From positions 1 through 56,373 of the forward strand of contig NBOG01000016.1 in NCBI GenBank assembly GCA_002104535.1: a DNA stretch of 56,373 bases, in the 5' to 3' direction. Positions 28,295 to 38,629 of this stretch are shown one piece after another. Source of the DNA: Cognaticolwellia sediminilitoris. Lineage in GTDB: Bacteria; Pseudomonadota; Gammaproteobacteria; Enterobacterales; Alteromonadaceae. Position 1 is the first letter of the stretch, and every line of letters begins with the position of its first letter. The notes beneath the pieces are model-generated. The model searched no databases and was not told the origin of the DNA. It worked only from the letters and a program-made list of their open reading frames with translations. The position numbers and the translations under genes were made by a program.

Positions 28295-29872
28295 TTAATC
28301 TTCACGCGTAACACGCAACACTTCTTCAATGGTTGTTTCACCCAACATAACTTTATCAAAACCATCACGGCGAATACTCGGCGTAGATTTTCGAATGAAT
28401 TTCTCAATCGCTTGCTCGCCTTTACCGTTATGTATTAATTCGCGCACTTTATCATCGACAACAATCAGTTCATGAATACCTGTTCGGCCACGGTAACCTT
28501 TAAAGTTACATTCTTCACAGCCAACGGCTTTGTAGATAGGCGCCTCGCTGTCGTCACTTAACTGTAATAATTTCTTCTCTTCAGCTGATGGCGCTGCACA
28601 CTCACGACAATGTGGACATAATGTTCTGACTAAGCGCTGTGCCAATACACCTAATAGACTTGATGAAAGTAAAAAAGGTTCAACCCCCATATCTTCCATC
28701 CGCGTAATAGCACCCGCTGCAGTATTGGTATGTAATGTCGATAATACGAGATGACCTGTCAAACTGGCTTGCACACCAATCTGCGCAGTTTCTAAATCTC
28801 GAATTTCACCGACCATAACCACATCGGGATCTTGACGTAGTATCGCGCGCAAGCCACGTGCAAAAGTCATATCGACTTTAGTGTTTACTTGGGTTTGACC
28901 AATACCTTCAATCGCGTATTCGATCGGATCTTCAACGGTGAGGATATTACGCTCTTTACTATCTATTTGGCTTAAGCCAGCATACAAGGTGGTACTTTTA
29001 CCTGAGCCCGTTGGCCCTGTGACCAAAATAATGCCATGAGGCTTTTCAATTAACTGTGAGAAACGTGCTCGGTTGCCATCAGTCATACCTAAGTCTTGCA
29101 AGTCGAGGCGCGTAGAATTTTTATCTAATAGACGTAACACCACACGTTCACCATGGCCTGTAGGCATGGTTGAAACACGAACGTCAACAGCACGACCGGC
29201 TATTCTTAATGAAATACGACCATCTTGTGGAATACGCTTTTCTGCAATATCAAGTTTCGCCATAACCTTAATACGTGACACTAATAATGACGCTAATTTA
29301 CGGTTAGGCTTTAAAACCTCTCGTAACACGCCATCAACACGGAAACGAATTTGTAAAGCTTGCTCGAAAGTTTCAATGTGAATATCTGAAGCATTTTCCT
29401 TGATCCCTTCACTTAACATTGCGTTAATTAACTTTATAATCGGCGCATCATCTTCGTTTTCAAGTAAATCTTCTGTTTCTGTCATCTCATCGGCAAGTGA
29501 ATATAAGTCAACTTCGTTGCCAATGTCTTCCATCATTTGTTGCGCTTCAGAAGAGTCTCGTTGATACGCTATCGTTAAATGTTGCTCAAATTCTTCAGCA
29601 CTCTTTACCGTAAGCGAAAAAGGAGCTTTCAATACTCGGCGTACTTCTAATAAAACGTCAGCATTGAGCAACTCAGTACATACTAAGCTCAAGTCACCGT
29701 TGGTGTTCTCAACGAGCACGCTATGACGTTTAGCAAAACCAAAAGGTAAGCGGTAACGAAAAAACTCATCATTGATGACATCACCATCGACAATTGCTAA
29801 TGGTGCGTCATTAACCGCTTCTTCTTCACTAGCAGCTACAAAAGCTTGTGTTTGCGGGTCAATTTCACTCAT
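28295..29872 (-). CDS. gspE: Type II secretion ATPase E
   Basis: Hexameric ATPase that powers pseudopilus assembly. It has 525 residues with Walker [10 protein letters not shown], the Asp box VEDPIEY, Walker B region [14 protein letters not shown] and the His box [14 protein letters not shown] tetra-Cys zinc motif (CPHC and CEEC) lies near residues 420-450. The N-terminal domain binds GspL. It is two bases from gspD. Confidence 0.96.
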   Translation of the reverse strand: MSEIDPQTQAFVAASEEEAVNDAPLAIVDGDVINDEFFRYRLPFGFAKRHSVLVENTNGDLSLVCTELLNADVLLEVRRVLKAPFSLTVKSAEEFEQHLTIAYQRDSSEAQQMMEDIGNEVDLYSLADEMTETEDLLENEDDAPIIKLINAMLSEGIKENASDIHIETFEQALQIRFRVDGVLREVLKPNRKLASLLVSRIKVMAKLDIAEKRIPQDGRISLRIAGRAVDVRVSTMPTGHGERVVLRLLDKNSTRLDLQDLGMTDGNRARFSQLIEKPHGIILVTGPTGSGKSTTLYAGLSQIDSKERNILTVEDPIEYAIEGIGQTQVNTKVDMTFARGLRAILRQDPDVVMVGEIRDLETAQIGVQASLTGHLVLSTLHTNTAAGAITRMEDMGVEPFLLSSSLLGVLAQRLVRTLCPHCRECAAPSAEEKKLLQLSDDSEAPIYKAVGCEECNFKGYRGRTGIHELIVVDDKVRELIHNGKGEQAIEKFIRKSTPSIRRDGFDKVMLGETTIEEVLRVTRED

Positions 29873-29874
29873 AG

Positions 29875-31962
29875 CTATTCATTTTCATCCGTCGATTTTT
29901 CTTCATCGCGCTTTTTCATATATTCATCAAACGACGGTGGTAATGACAATTGATCATTCCATTTTGGCAAGATAGGTAACTTATCTTCCGACATTAACTC
30001 AAGACCATCTTCTTTCTTCTGTATTTCAATGGCACGGATATAGTTGTATTTCTCTTTACTCAGATCATTCATCAACTGCCCATCACGAACAATAGTTGGA
30101 CGTAAAAACACCATCAAATTACGTTTGCGTTTGGTATTGCTGGTTGACTTGAATAAGTGGCCAATGAATGGGATATCGCCGAGTAACGGTACTTTTTGCA
30201 CACTCTCTTGTACGTCTTCGTCAATTAAGCCGCCCAAAATAACCGTCGCGCCGTCATCTGCCATTACTGTGGTTTTAATTTCACGTTTATTGATTGAAAT
30301 ATCAACACCGGTTGCACCACTAACTGACGACACTTCTTGTTCGATAGTTAACTGAACACCACTGCCTTCGTTAATTTGCGGAGTCACTTTTAACTTGATA
30401 CCGATTTCTTGACGATCAACCGTTTGGAATGGGTTGCTGTTATTACTGCCCGTTTGAGAACCAGTAATAATAGGCACTTCTTGACCAACGATAAAGTATG
30501 CTTCTTCGTTATCTAGCGTGGTGATACTTGGCGTAGATAATAAATTAGAATTAGTGTCTGAGCTTACTGCTTGTAAGATCGCGCCCCAGTCATTTTTAAC
30601 AATACCAAACATAGTACCGCTGACCGAACCTAGCACTTGTGCCAATAAACTGTAGTCGCCTTTAGTGTCTGGTTGGTCTGGGTTAACGGTAACCGCGCCA
30701 TTTTCTGACGTTACTGTCGAGCCTTTTGTACCTGGCGTTGAACGAGCAGCTTCTGCAGCAGCAGCCACTGAACCGATAGGTGCTACACCATTATTAAATT
30801 GCGTCATACCACCTTGTTCGTGGTACCACTGCACACCTAAATTAATACCGTCACCTTCAAATACTTCGACGATAATCGCTTCAATAAGCACTTGCGCACG
30901 ACGAATGTCTAATTGGCGAATAACCGCTTCTAATGAACGTAACATATCAGGCTGAGCAGTAATAACTAAGGTGTTAGTATCTTCATGAGCGTCAATACTC
31001 ACATTGCGGGTTTTACTCTTTCTTGATGAAGTGGTAGCTCCGCCAGTATCAGCTTCAATAGTTTCACTAACACCTTGTAGTACTTTAACCATATCTTCTG
31101 ATTTAGCGTACTTAAGATGATAAACACGAGTGTTACCGTTAGTTTCAAGCTCACTGTCTAAACGAGAGACTAATCGTGCAACACGTTCACGAGCTTTAAC
31201 TTCACCGCTAACAATGACACTGTTAGTTCGTTCATCAGCAACGATGGTTGGGATTAAAAACGTTGGCGTGCCAGCACTTTTACCTTGGCCAGATTTGTTC
31301 ATTGCTTCAATAATGCGAACCATTTCGCCCGCAGATGCATATTTAAGGCTGATAATTTGTACGTCTTGGTCACCGGCTTTATCAACTCGCTCAATAATTT
31401 GTACTAAACGATTAACTACCGCGGCAGTACCGGTCAACATAATAACGTTTGCAGGGTCATAGTTAACAACATTGCCACCACCCGCTTGGTCTGATAGCTG
31501 ACGCAATAATGGTGTTAATTCACGTACAGTAACATTTTTCACTTCCACAACGCGGGTAACCATTTCATCACCAGCGCCAGGATTTTCATTTCCTACTACT
31601 GGAATAGATGAAGTTTTCGCGTCTTTATTACGGATAATTTTAACGACATTGTTTTCCATTTCTACGGCGGAAAAACCGTACACTTCTAAAACATTTAAAA
31701 AGAATTGATAATATTGTTTTTCAGTCAATAAGTCATAACTACGAACATTAACTTTGCCACGGACGTTGGGATCAACGATCATGGTTTTTCTTAAATTTTT
31801 ACCAACGATATTAATGAATTCCGCAATTTCTGTGCCTTTAAAGTTAGGCGAATATTCGGCGGCATTTAATTGAGTAGTAAGCAAAACACTATTAAGTAAA
31901 ACTGCAGTAACAACCCCGGTAAGGCTACGCTTGTACCAAGGTGCGCTTAATAATTTGCGCAT
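29875..31962 (-). CDS. gspD: Type II secretion outer-membrane secretin D
   Basis: A secretin of 695 residues forming the outer-membrane gate. After a signal peptide (cleaved near QLNAAEY), N0 to N3 domains occupy about 36-340, with repeated motifs such as NSVIVSGE and NTLVITAQ. The secretin domain (about 345-620) has the [15 protein letters not shown] signature. An insert rich in Gly/Ser/Thr lies near 400-440. A pilotin-binding tail is possible, but no gspS is present here. Confidence 0.96.
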   Translation of the reverse strand: MRKLLSAPWYKRSLTGVVTAVLLNSVLLTTQLNAAEYSPNFKGTEIAEFINIVGKNLRKTMIVDPNVRGKVNVRSYDLLTEKQYYQFFLNVLEVYGFSAVEMENNVVKIIRNKDAKTSSIPVVGNENPGAGDEMVTRVVEVKNVTVRELTPLLRQLSDQAGGGNVVNYDPANVIMLTGTAAVVNRLVQIIERVDKAGDQDVQIISLKYASAGEMVRIIEAMNKSGQGKSAGTPTFLIPTIVADERTNSVIVSGEVKARERVARLVSRLDSELETNGNTRVYHLKYAKSEDMVKVLQGVSETIEADTGGATTSSRKSKTRNVSIDAHEDTNTLVITAQPDMLRSLEAVIRQLDIRRAQVLIEAIIVEVFEGDGINLGVQWYHEQGGMTQFNNGVAPIGSVAAAAEAARSTPGTKGSTVTSENGAVTVNPDQPDTKGDYSLLAQVLGSVSGTMFGIVKNDWGAILQAVSSDTNSNLLSTPSITTLDNEEAYFIVGQEVPIITGSQTGSNNSNPFQTVDRQEIGIKLKVTPQINEGSGVQLTIEQEVSSVSGATGVDISINKREIKTTVMADDGATVILGGLIDEDVQESVQKVPLLGDIPFIGHLFKSTSNTKRKRNLMVFLRPTIVRDGQLMNDLSKEKYNYIRAIEIQKKEDGLELMSEDKLPILPKWNDQLSLPPSFDEYMKKRDEEKSTDENE

Positions 31963-31979
31963 GTATTATTCCTTTTATT

Positions 31980-32927
31980 CTAATTATCTATACTGAAAAG
32001 TATTTCTGTCATGTCCCCGTTACGATCAAGTAACAGTGAAACTTCGCGTTGTTCTTTTAAAGACTGTAATGCTTGTGCCGCTTCTCTAGGGGCTGTTAAG
32101 TCGTAACCATTCATTTGGATTGCTACATCACCTGTCTTTAGGCCGGCGCTATCAAAAAAAGCAGGATCTTTTCCTGGCATTAATCGATAACCCGTAATCT
32201 CACCGTTTTCTCGTTTTGGTGAAATTTTTAAATAATCTGTAATTTTACCAGGATCACTGTCTAACTCTTTGCGCAGTGCCTGTGTAGTAGAAGTTAGCGA
32301 CCTATTATTACGTTGGTCAATAACATTTGGTGTAGTGTTCGACGTATTTTCTGCTATTTGGTTCGATTTAACGCCGCGAGGCTTTATAGGTTTTACATTT
32401 TTATCAAAAATCAAACCGTCAAACATTAATGTCTCTAGCTTACCTGAAACTTTTAATATCACTCGGTCACTAAAAACATTTTCTAATACGGCGCGAGTAC
32501 CAGTAACTTGTTCACCTATACTATAGGTTTCTTGTTTTCCTGCACTTTCTATGATGGCAGCAGCCGTATCTTTATCGCTGCTGGCAACTACACCGCTCAG
32601 TACAAGTTTCAAACGCGTTTCAGGAGCATCTTCAATAACCACTTCTTCCACTTTTTCTTGTTTTTGTGCAGAAAATGCACCAAAAAGATTAAGTGTTTGA
32701 ATAGCTCTAACACTGACCTGCTCTTTAGTTGTATTTGAAATTGATGGCACGCCGTTTAGCTTTACGTTGCTATTATAGTTTGGCTTTGAAAGCCCAAGCC
32801 AAGTAATTTGTGCAGACAAATAGGCGATATAGCAGATAAACAGCACAATGATTACTTGCGTAACTTTTTGCTGAGGAAGCTTTGCTATACGTTCAAACGT
32901 ATTTGATAAGTTATTCGACAATGGCAT
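31980..32927 (-). CDS. gspC: Type II secretion protein C
   Basis: First gene of the gsp operon. One inner-membrane span (QVIIVLFICYIAYLSAQITW, near residues 22-41) precedes the HR domain (about 80-170), which contacts the secretin, and a C-terminal PDZ-like domain (about 220-315; AGLKTGDVAIQMNGYDL) for substrate and secretin contacts. I use ATG 32927 (315 residues); a TTG at 32960 would add 11 residues. It is divergent from hslR, so the promoter lies in about 32930-33110. Confidence 0.92.
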   Translation of the reverse strand: MPLSNNLSNTFERIAKLPQQKVTQVIIVLFICYIAYLSAQITWLGLSKPNYNSNVKLNGVPSISNTTKEQVSVRAIQTLNLFGAFSAQKQEKVEEVVIEDAPETRLKLVLSGVVASSDKDTAAAIIESAGKQETYSIGEQVTGTRAVLENVFSDRVILKVSGKLETLMFDGLIFDKNVKPIKPRGVKSNQIAENTSNTTPNVIDQRNNRSLTSTTQALRKELDSDPGKITDYLKISPKRENGEITGYRLMPGKDPAFFDSAGLKTGDVAIQMNGYDLTAPREAAQALQSLKEQREVSLLLDRNGDMTEILFSIDN

Positions 32928-33115
32928 TTTTATCTTTTTTTTATTATCTGGAAATTTCAATTCTCTTTGATGATACTGTACAGGAGGCTTGGCAACAAGA
33001 CGTCATATTATTTTTTAATAATTATTAGTAAACAAATTTTTCCGGCTAGTATCTAGCTATCAGCTATGATAACTTGCGCATTTTTTATAATAGCTGCTTT
33101 GGGCATTCAAAAACA

Positions 33116-33529
33116 ATGGCTAAACCTAACCTTAATGATACAGAAAACGCCTCATCAACCCGTTTAGATAAATGGTTATGGTCTGCTCGTTTTTATAAAA
33201 CACGAGCGATCGCTAAACAGATGATCGATGGTGGTAAAGTATTTTATAATGGTCAACGCAGTAAATCAGGTAAAGCAGTTGCTATTGGCGATCGTATTAC
33301 CATTAGGCAAGGTTTCGAAGAAAAACAGGTTATTGTCATCGCGCTCGCCGACAGACGCCGAGATGCAAGCTTTGCTCAAACACTTTATCAAGAAACGCCA
33401 GAAAGTTTAGAAACGCGTGAAAAAAACAACTTAGCACGTAAGCAAGGCATATTACTCAGCCCTGCTAGCGATACTAAACCCGATAAGAAACAACGTCGAC
33501 AAATTCGACATTTAAAAGAAAGGATATAA
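33116..33529 (+). CDS. hslR: Ribosome-associated heat-shock protein Hsp15
   Basis: An S4-domain RNA-binding protein that recycles stalled 50S subunits carrying nascent chains. The S4 motif is RLDKWLWSARFYKTRAIAKQ followed by GGKVFYNGQRSK; the tail is very basic. Start at 33116 (137 residues); an upstream TTG at 33074 adds residues not found in the family. It is four bases from hslO, forming the usual hslR-hslO pair. Confidence 0.95.
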   Translation: MAKPNLNDTENASSTRLDKWLWSARFYKTRAIAKQMIDGGKVFYNGQRSKSGKAVAIGDRITIRQGFEEKQVIVIALADRRRDASFAQTLYQETPESLETREKNNLARKQGILLSPASDTKPDKKQRRQIRHLKERI

Positions 33530-33532
33530 ACA

Positions 33533-34396
33533 GTGGCCATGCAAAAAGACATCTTAAATCGCTATTTATTTGACAACCTACATGCACGTGGCGAAATGGT
33601 GAACTTAAGCCAAACATTCCAAGATATTGTTGAAGCTCACGACTACCCAATGGGTGTTAAAAAATTATTAGGTGAATTAGTCGCAGCAACTTGTTTATTA
33701 ACCGCCACATTAAAATTTGAAGGCGAAATTGCCGTTCAATTACAAGGTGATGGACCAATCGGTTATTTAGCAGTAAATGGTAACAATCTTCAAGAAATGC
33801 GCGGTATTGCTCGTATGGCCAGTGAAACTGATGCTACTACACTTAAAGATCTTATCGGTAAAGGTAATATGGTGATCACTATTCGCCCTACCAACGGCGA
33901 ACCTTATCAAGGGGTTGTTGCTCTTGAAAAAGATACCTTGGCTGAGTGTTTAGCGCATTATTTTGAAGTTTCAGAACAAATCCCGACTAAAATTTGGCTA
34001 TATACTGATGCGGCTGCTTCACAAATCGCCGGTACTCTCATTCAGTTATTACCCGATAGTGAAAGTAAAGAGCAACAATTAGCTGATTTTGACCATTTGT
34101 GCCAACTAACCAATACCATTAAAACAGAAGAAATTTTCTCGTTAGATACTGAAGAGCTTTTATATCGCTTGTATCACCAGGAAGACGTTCGACTATTTGA
34201 TCCTCAACCAGTTTGTTACAAATGTAGCTGCTCTGAAGAAAAGTGTATTAGTACTATTTCACAAATTGAACCAAGTGAACTTGAAAGTATTATTGCTGAG
34301 CAAGGCAGTGTTTCAATGACTTGCGATTACTGTATGACAACTTATAAATTTGAACGCCCGCAATTAGCGCAATTTATTGATGGTACAACCCACTAA
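33533..34396 (+). CDS. hslO: Redox-regulated holdase chaperone Hsp33
   Basis: Hsp33 is activated by oxidative unfolding and prevents aggregation. The C-terminal zinc switch has the Cys pairs CSC (in YKCSCSEEKC) and CDYC near residues 231-269, the expected arrangement. The 287-residue length is typical. The GTG at 33533 is favoured because AAAGGA lies about 8 bases upstream; ATG at 33539 is the alternative. Confidence 0.95.
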   Translation: MAMQKDILNRYLFDNLHARGEMVNLSQTFQDIVEAHDYPMGVKKLLGELVAATCLLTATLKFEGEIAVQLQGDGPIGYLAVNGNNLQEMRGIARMASETDATTLKDLIGKGNMVITIRPTNGEPYQGVVALEKDTLAECLAHYFEVSEQIPTKIWLYTDAAASQIAGTLIQLLPDSESKEQQLADFDHLCQLTNTIKTEEIFSLDTEELLYRLYHQEDVRLFDPQPVCYKCSCSEEKCISTISQIEPSELESIIAEQGSVSMTCDYCMTTYKFERPQLAQFIDGTTH

Positions 34397-34447
34397 TAAG
34401 TCGATTAAAGTATTAAATCTCTTCTTTATAACAGCATCCTCACCTCA

Positions 34448-34490
34448 ATGTTTCTAATTTAATGACATTCTAAAATTAAATTAGAAACAT
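34448..34490 (+). repeat. Perfect 16-bp AT-rich inverted repeat after hslO
   Basis: ATGTTTCTAATTTAAT (34448-34463) and its exact complement (34475-34490) flank an 11-base spacer. No T run follows, so it is not a standard terminator. It could be a processing signal at the hslO 3' end or part of the protease control region. Confidence 0.6.
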
Positions 34491-34544
34491 ATGAAACATA
34501 CGACTATATTTATCTGATGTAATAAAAGTTTTACAGAATCAAAG

Positions 34545-34605
34545 TGACTAAAAAAATTGGCTATAGACATGCTAACAAAATGTTAATAGGATGTGTCTTT
34601 AGTCA
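34545..34605 (+). promoter_or_regulatory. Long imperfect hairpin upstream of the subtilase gene
   Basis: TGACTAAA/TTTAGTCA at the base, AGACAT paired with ATGTGTCT in the middle and TAACA-AAA-TGTTA at the tip form an extended stem. It ends about 50 bases before the protease start and could lie in its 5' UTR. The role is unknown. Confidence 0.4.
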
Positions 34606-34653
34606 TTATAAAAACTATTATAAATAAATCTCTACAATCAAAAGGAAAAGGAA

Positions 34654-37600
34654 ATGCTGAATAAAACAGTATTAGCACTCGCTATCGGTGCTAGCTTATC
34701 AAGCGCTGCCTTTGCGGCAGATAAATATCAAAAATATAACTTCAATAACCAAGCTATGATTTCAGAGGCTTCAGCTACCGTCTCTCCTGACGAAAGAATG
34801 CAACTGCCTACTACTTGGTTAATAAAGCTAAATACACCTTCTTTAGCAGAACTGTCTGTTAACGGTAAACTATCTAAAGCTGATTCAACTAGCGCAAGTG
34901 CTAATATCATTTCAGCTCAGCAATCAGTACTTAATGAATTAAGTCTATTAGCAAACGATGTCAAAGTATTAGGTCAAACAAAAAACCTTATTAGTGGTGT
35001 TGTTGTTCAGGGCGACCCTGCGTCGTTTGCATCATTACGTAATAACCCAGCAGTTGTAGATATTATGCCTATCTACGATTACGAAGCTAATGTAGCTGAC
35101 AGTGCTGAATATATGAATGCAACTGCCCTTGTTTCTGCAGGCATTGCAACAGGTAAAGGCATCCGCGTTGCAGTATTAGATACCGGTGTTGATTATACTC
35201 ATGCGGCAATGGGTGGTGAGGGTACTGAAGAAGCTTACGCTGCTGCTACTGCTGATACAGCTGATATGCCAGTTTGGCCACAAGGTAGTGTTATCGGTGG
35301 TTACGATTTCATTAACAATGACCCTGACCCTATCGATTTTGGCACAAACCATGGTACACATGTTTCGCATTCTGTTTTAGGTTTAGCACCAGATGCTGAA
35401 TTATATGTGTATTCAGTATGTCAACAATCATGTCCCGGTGCAGCTCAATTTGCCGCTTTAGAAGCAGCGATGGATCCAAACGGCGACGGTGATATTTCAG
35501 ATCGTGTAGACGTTATAAATATGTCATTAGGTGGAGACTTCGGTTTAACACGTGGTGGTGCAGTACAAGAAATGCTAGATAATGCAGCCATGTTAGGTGT
35601 AGTTTCTGCAATTTCTGCAGGTAATGATGGTGCTACGCCATTTATTGTCGGTGGTCCAAGTACAACTAAACATGTAATGTCTGTTGGTGCAATGACTCAC
35701 CCAACAAGTGGCTTGCCTGTTAGTGAAGCCGCATTTAATGGCGAAACTATCGAGTTAGGTGGCTCAAGCTTCAACCCAACTGATGATTTTTCATTCACTA
35801 GCGAAGAGACAAGTCTAGTATATCCAGATGAAAACGTAACTGGTTGTGATGCCTTTGCTGATGGCACTGACTACACAGATAAAGTTGTTATTATTGACCG
35901 TGGCGCTTGTAACTTCACCACTAAAGTCATTAATGCACAAGATAAAGGTGCTGTTTTTGTACTGGTTGCTAATCATACTCCAGGTGCTGGTGCTCCAGGC
36001 TTAGGTGGCTTCGATGAGGCAGTAACAATCCCATCTGCTGGTATTTCTTATGAAGATGGTTTAGCAATGAAAGAAGCGCTTGCCGCTGAAGCTGAGATTA
36101 GCTACTCGTTCGTTTCTGAAGTAGTTGTTCAAGCTGGTGCAATCGCATCTTTCACTTCTCGTGGCCCTTCTTCTGATGGTTACTTAAAACCAGAAATTAC
36201 AGCTCCTGGTGTGTCAATTATGACGGCACATCCTGGCCTAGGTGACGGACTAACACCAATTAGTGGTACTTCGTTCTCTAGCCCGATGACAGCGGGTGCT
36301 ATGGCGTTATTAAGAGAGGCATTACCTAACCGTAACGCGCTTGAAATAAAAGCGACATTAATGAACTCTGCTAACTTAGACGTTACCATGGAGCCTCGTT
36401 CTTTAAATGCAGATGCGGCTTTAGCGCCTATTAGTTTTATTGGTGCTGGTTTAGTCGATGTTAAAAAAGCATCGAAACTTCCAGTTGCTGCATGGGATAA
36501 AAACACTAACCAAGCTGCCTTAGCATTTGGTTTAATGAATTTACCTAAAGCGACTCAAGAGACTAAAACTGTAACAATCAAGAACTTCTCATCTAGTCAG
36601 AAAACTTATACTTTATCTGTAGATCAACGTTTCGCAAGCGACAAAGATACAGGTGCTGTAAGTTTTGCTCACCCTGGTTTTATTAGAGTCCCTGCCGGTG
36701 GTTCTGTTGATGTTGACGTGACATTAAAAATTAATCCTTCAAAATTACAGGATTGGTCACTGGATAGTAATGACCTTGAGTCTCCAACAGGTTCAAACAA
36801 CTTAACCGACGTAGAGTATGACGGTGCATTAGTATTCTCAGATGGCAAAGATAACTTCCATTTGGTATATCACATCATTCCAAAAGCTTCTTCATCAATC
36901 GATGCTACTGCAGCATTTTCTGAAGAAGGTGTTACGCGCACTGTAACTAACAATGGTGTTATTGATTTTGACGCTATTGCTGTACCGCTTACTGTTGAAG
37001 ATGCAACTGGCGATAGTTCATATCTAGATTTACAAGCCGGGTCTTTAGAAGTTCTAGAAGTACCTACTGAATATTGTGGTTCTGGTTATATGGTATTCAA
37101 CACGTTCACAATGACTGAAGGTATGTTGTCATTAAGCGCCAGTGGCCTTTATGCAGATATCGACATTGATAGTGATGGCGCATATGACTACTCTATGCAA
37201 ACTCTTGCACATAGTGCATTCGGAGACAACCCTGCTGGTCGTACAATAACATTTACGTCAAGTTGGGGTACCTTTAGAGGTGGATTAAGTACTCCTTACT
37301 TTACGCCAGGAAATAACTTTGTTTCGTTATCATCTTGTATCGAAAGTATTGGTTTATCAGCGTCAGATCTTGGCACTACTAATGCAACAATTAGATACCG
37401 TGTTAGTGATTCACAATGGGATTTCTACTCTGCTAGCGGCGATGACCTTGCAATTGCTACAGGTATTGATTTTGCAGTTTCTAATGAGTTAGTAATGTTT
37501 GTAGATGACGAAAATATGGAAGTTGAGACATTAAAAGTAGGTGAAAGTGCAACACTTTTAAATACTGATGCTGACTTTATATTGCTTTCAGATTCAGGTT

Positions 37601-38067
37601 CTCATCCACTAGTTGGCAAACCAAGCCAACAAGCGGATACAGATCCTGTAATTACTGCAGGACAAAGTTTCTCTGTAAATGAGAACACTGCTAACGGAAC
37701 CGTTATTGGCCAAATAGCAACAGATCCTATTTTGTACTCGAATCCAATTATGGAGTTTGTACTTCAATCATCTACATCTGCAGCAATAATGATGGAGAAA
37801 GACGGTACAATCAAAGTAGCTGATTCTACATTACTTGATTATGATGCTGGCTTAACAAGCATTGCAATGAACGTAATTGCAATTGATGTTGAAGGTAATT
37901 ACTCTGCGACAGCAACAGTTACTGTTTCTGTGAAGAACTTAGCAGATGAACCATCAGAGCAACCAGCGCCAACTCCAGAGTTTAAGCAAACAGAACCTAG
38001 TGGTGGTTCTACAGGTCTTATTGCTCTATTGTTGTTACCATTAGCGTTACTACGTCGTCGTAAGTAA
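34654..38067 (+). CDS. Secreted subtilisin-like (S8) protease with PA, cadherin-like and GlyGly-CTERM regions
   Basis: A 1137-residue exoprotease. Signal peptide (cleaved near SAAFA), I9-type propeptide (about 50-145), then the S8 domain with Asp176 (VAVLDTGVD), His233 (NHGTHVSH), the oxyanion Asn in SAGNDG and Ser540 (GTSFSSP). A PA insert (about 395-480) lies between His and Ser. A cadherin-like repeat (about 1010-1105) precedes the tail SGGSTGLIALLLLPLALLRR, a GlyGly-CTERM signal. Such tails mark type II secretion clients processed by a rhombosortase. A good AAAGGAAAAGG ribosome-binding site precedes the ATG. Confidence 0.93.
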   Translation: MLNKTVLALAIGASLSSAAFAADKYQKYNFNNQAMISEASATVSPDERMQLPTTWLIKLNTPSLAELSVNGKLSKADSTSASANIISAQQSVLNELSLLANDVKVLGQTKNLISGVVVQGDPASFASLRNNPAVVDIMPIYDYEANVADSAEYMNATALVSAGIATGKGIRVAVLDTGVDYTHAAMGGEGTEEAYAAATADTADMPVWPQGSVIGGYDFINNDPDPIDFGTNHGTHVSHSVLGLAPDAELYVYSVCQQSCPGAAQFAALEAAMDPNGDGDISDRVDVINMSLGGDFGLTRGGAVQEMLDNAAMLGVVSAISAGNDGATPFIVGGPSTTKHVMSVGAMTHPTSGLPVSEAAFNGETIELGGSSFNPTDDFSFTSEETSLVYPDENVTGCDAFADGTDYTDKVVIIDRGACNFTTKVINAQDKGAVFVLVANHTPGAGAPGLGGFDEAVTIPSAGISYEDGLAMKEALAAEAEISYSFVSEVVVQAGAIASFTSRGPSSDGYLKPEITAPGVSIMTAHPGLGDGLTPISGTSFSSPMTAGAMALLREALPNRNALEIKATLMNSANLDVTMEPRSLNADAALAPISFIGAGLVDVKKASKLPVAAWDKNTNQAALAFGLMNLPKATQETKTVTIKNFSSSQKTYTLSVDQRFASDKDTGAVSFAHPGFIRVPAGGSVDVDVTLKINPSKLQDWSLDSNDLESPTGSNNLTDVEYDGALVFSDGKDNFHLVYHIIPKASSSIDATAAFSEEGVTRTVTNNGVIDFDAIAVPLTVEDATGDSSYLDLQAGSLEVLEVPTEYCGSGYMVFNTFTMTEGMLSLSASGLYADIDIDSDGAYDYSMQTLAHSAFGDNPAGRTITFTSSWGTFRGGLSTPYFTPGNNFVSLSSCIESIGLSASDLGTTNATIRYRVSDSQWDFYSASGDDLAIATGIDFAVSNELVMFVDDENMEVETLKVGESATLLNTDADFILLSDSGSHPLVGKPSQQADTDPVITAGQSFSVNENTANGTVIGQIATDPILYSNPIMEFVLQSSTSAAIMMEKDGTIKVADSTLLDYDAGLTSIAMNVIAIDVEGNYSATATVTVSVKNLADEPSEQPAPTPEFKQTEPSGGSTGLIALLLLPLALLRRRK

Positions 38068-38090
38068 TTCTTAAAAAGTAATAAAGTTAA

Positions 38091-38119
38091 AAAGCCGATT
38101 ATTTTAATCGGCTTTTTTT
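38091..38119 (+). terminator. Terminator of the subtilase gene
   Basis: Stem AAAGCCGATTA-TTT-TAATCGGCTTT with a T7 run, 24 bases after the stop codon. Confidence 0.92.
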
Positions 38120-38554
38120 ATTTCTAAAATTTGACCCGTATCATTTAGAGCACCACTTCCCGTTCGTTTCAAATCAGCTATCAGCTATCAGCTATCAGCT
38201 ATCAGCTATCAGCTATCAGCTATCAGCTATCAAAATTGTAAAAACACGAGTAATAAACTATCAACAAAAACCGGTAAATATAAAACCTTATTTCAATGCA
38301 TTGTTGTTACGCTAATTTCCTCCTCTTCATCCAAGTCACTACGTGGAATTTGTCTAGTTAGTTCTTGTCTCAACCAAAGCTAGTATTAACAAAACCGTAC
38401 GACAATTATTTTGTTGCTGAGGGGCTTGCACTGATTAATGAATTCCAGGCATAACAATATTAACAGTGCCAGTAAAGTGCAGATGGTTCACGAATTGTTT
38501 AAACAAAGGTAAGTATTGACGTTATTTGAAAAGGATAAAGGGGAAAAGATAAGC
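38120..38554. other. Intergenic region containing a heptamer tandem repeat
   Basis: Apart from the ATCAGCT repeat at 38173-38232 I recognise nothing in these 435 bases. No ORF with a ribosome-binding site stands out on either strand. Confidence 0.45.
38173..38232 (+). repeat. Heptanucleotide tandem repeat (ATCAGCT)8
   Basis: Eight perfect copies of ATCAGCT and a partial ninth (ATCA). It lies between two terminators in a non-coding gap. A perfect short array of this type changes length easily by slippage, so it is probably variable between strains. Confidence 0.97.
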
Positions 38555-38590
38555 AATAAAAAAGCAGGGTTGACTAATCAACCCTGCTTT
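38555..38590 (-). terminator. Terminator of the barrel/DUF2333/PCu(A)C operon
   Basis: On the minus strand, a perfect 13-bp stem (AAAGCAGGGTTGA and its complement, loop of 4) is followed by a T6 run. Confidence 0.93.
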
Positions 38591-38629
38591 ATATTTAACA
38601 CTGAATAACCTCATATATGAGGTTAAATA

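Noticed and set aside
36180-36506. Antisense frame inside the subtilase gene
   Set aside because: Coincides with the conserved Ser region of the protease; its codons simply mirror that coding strand.
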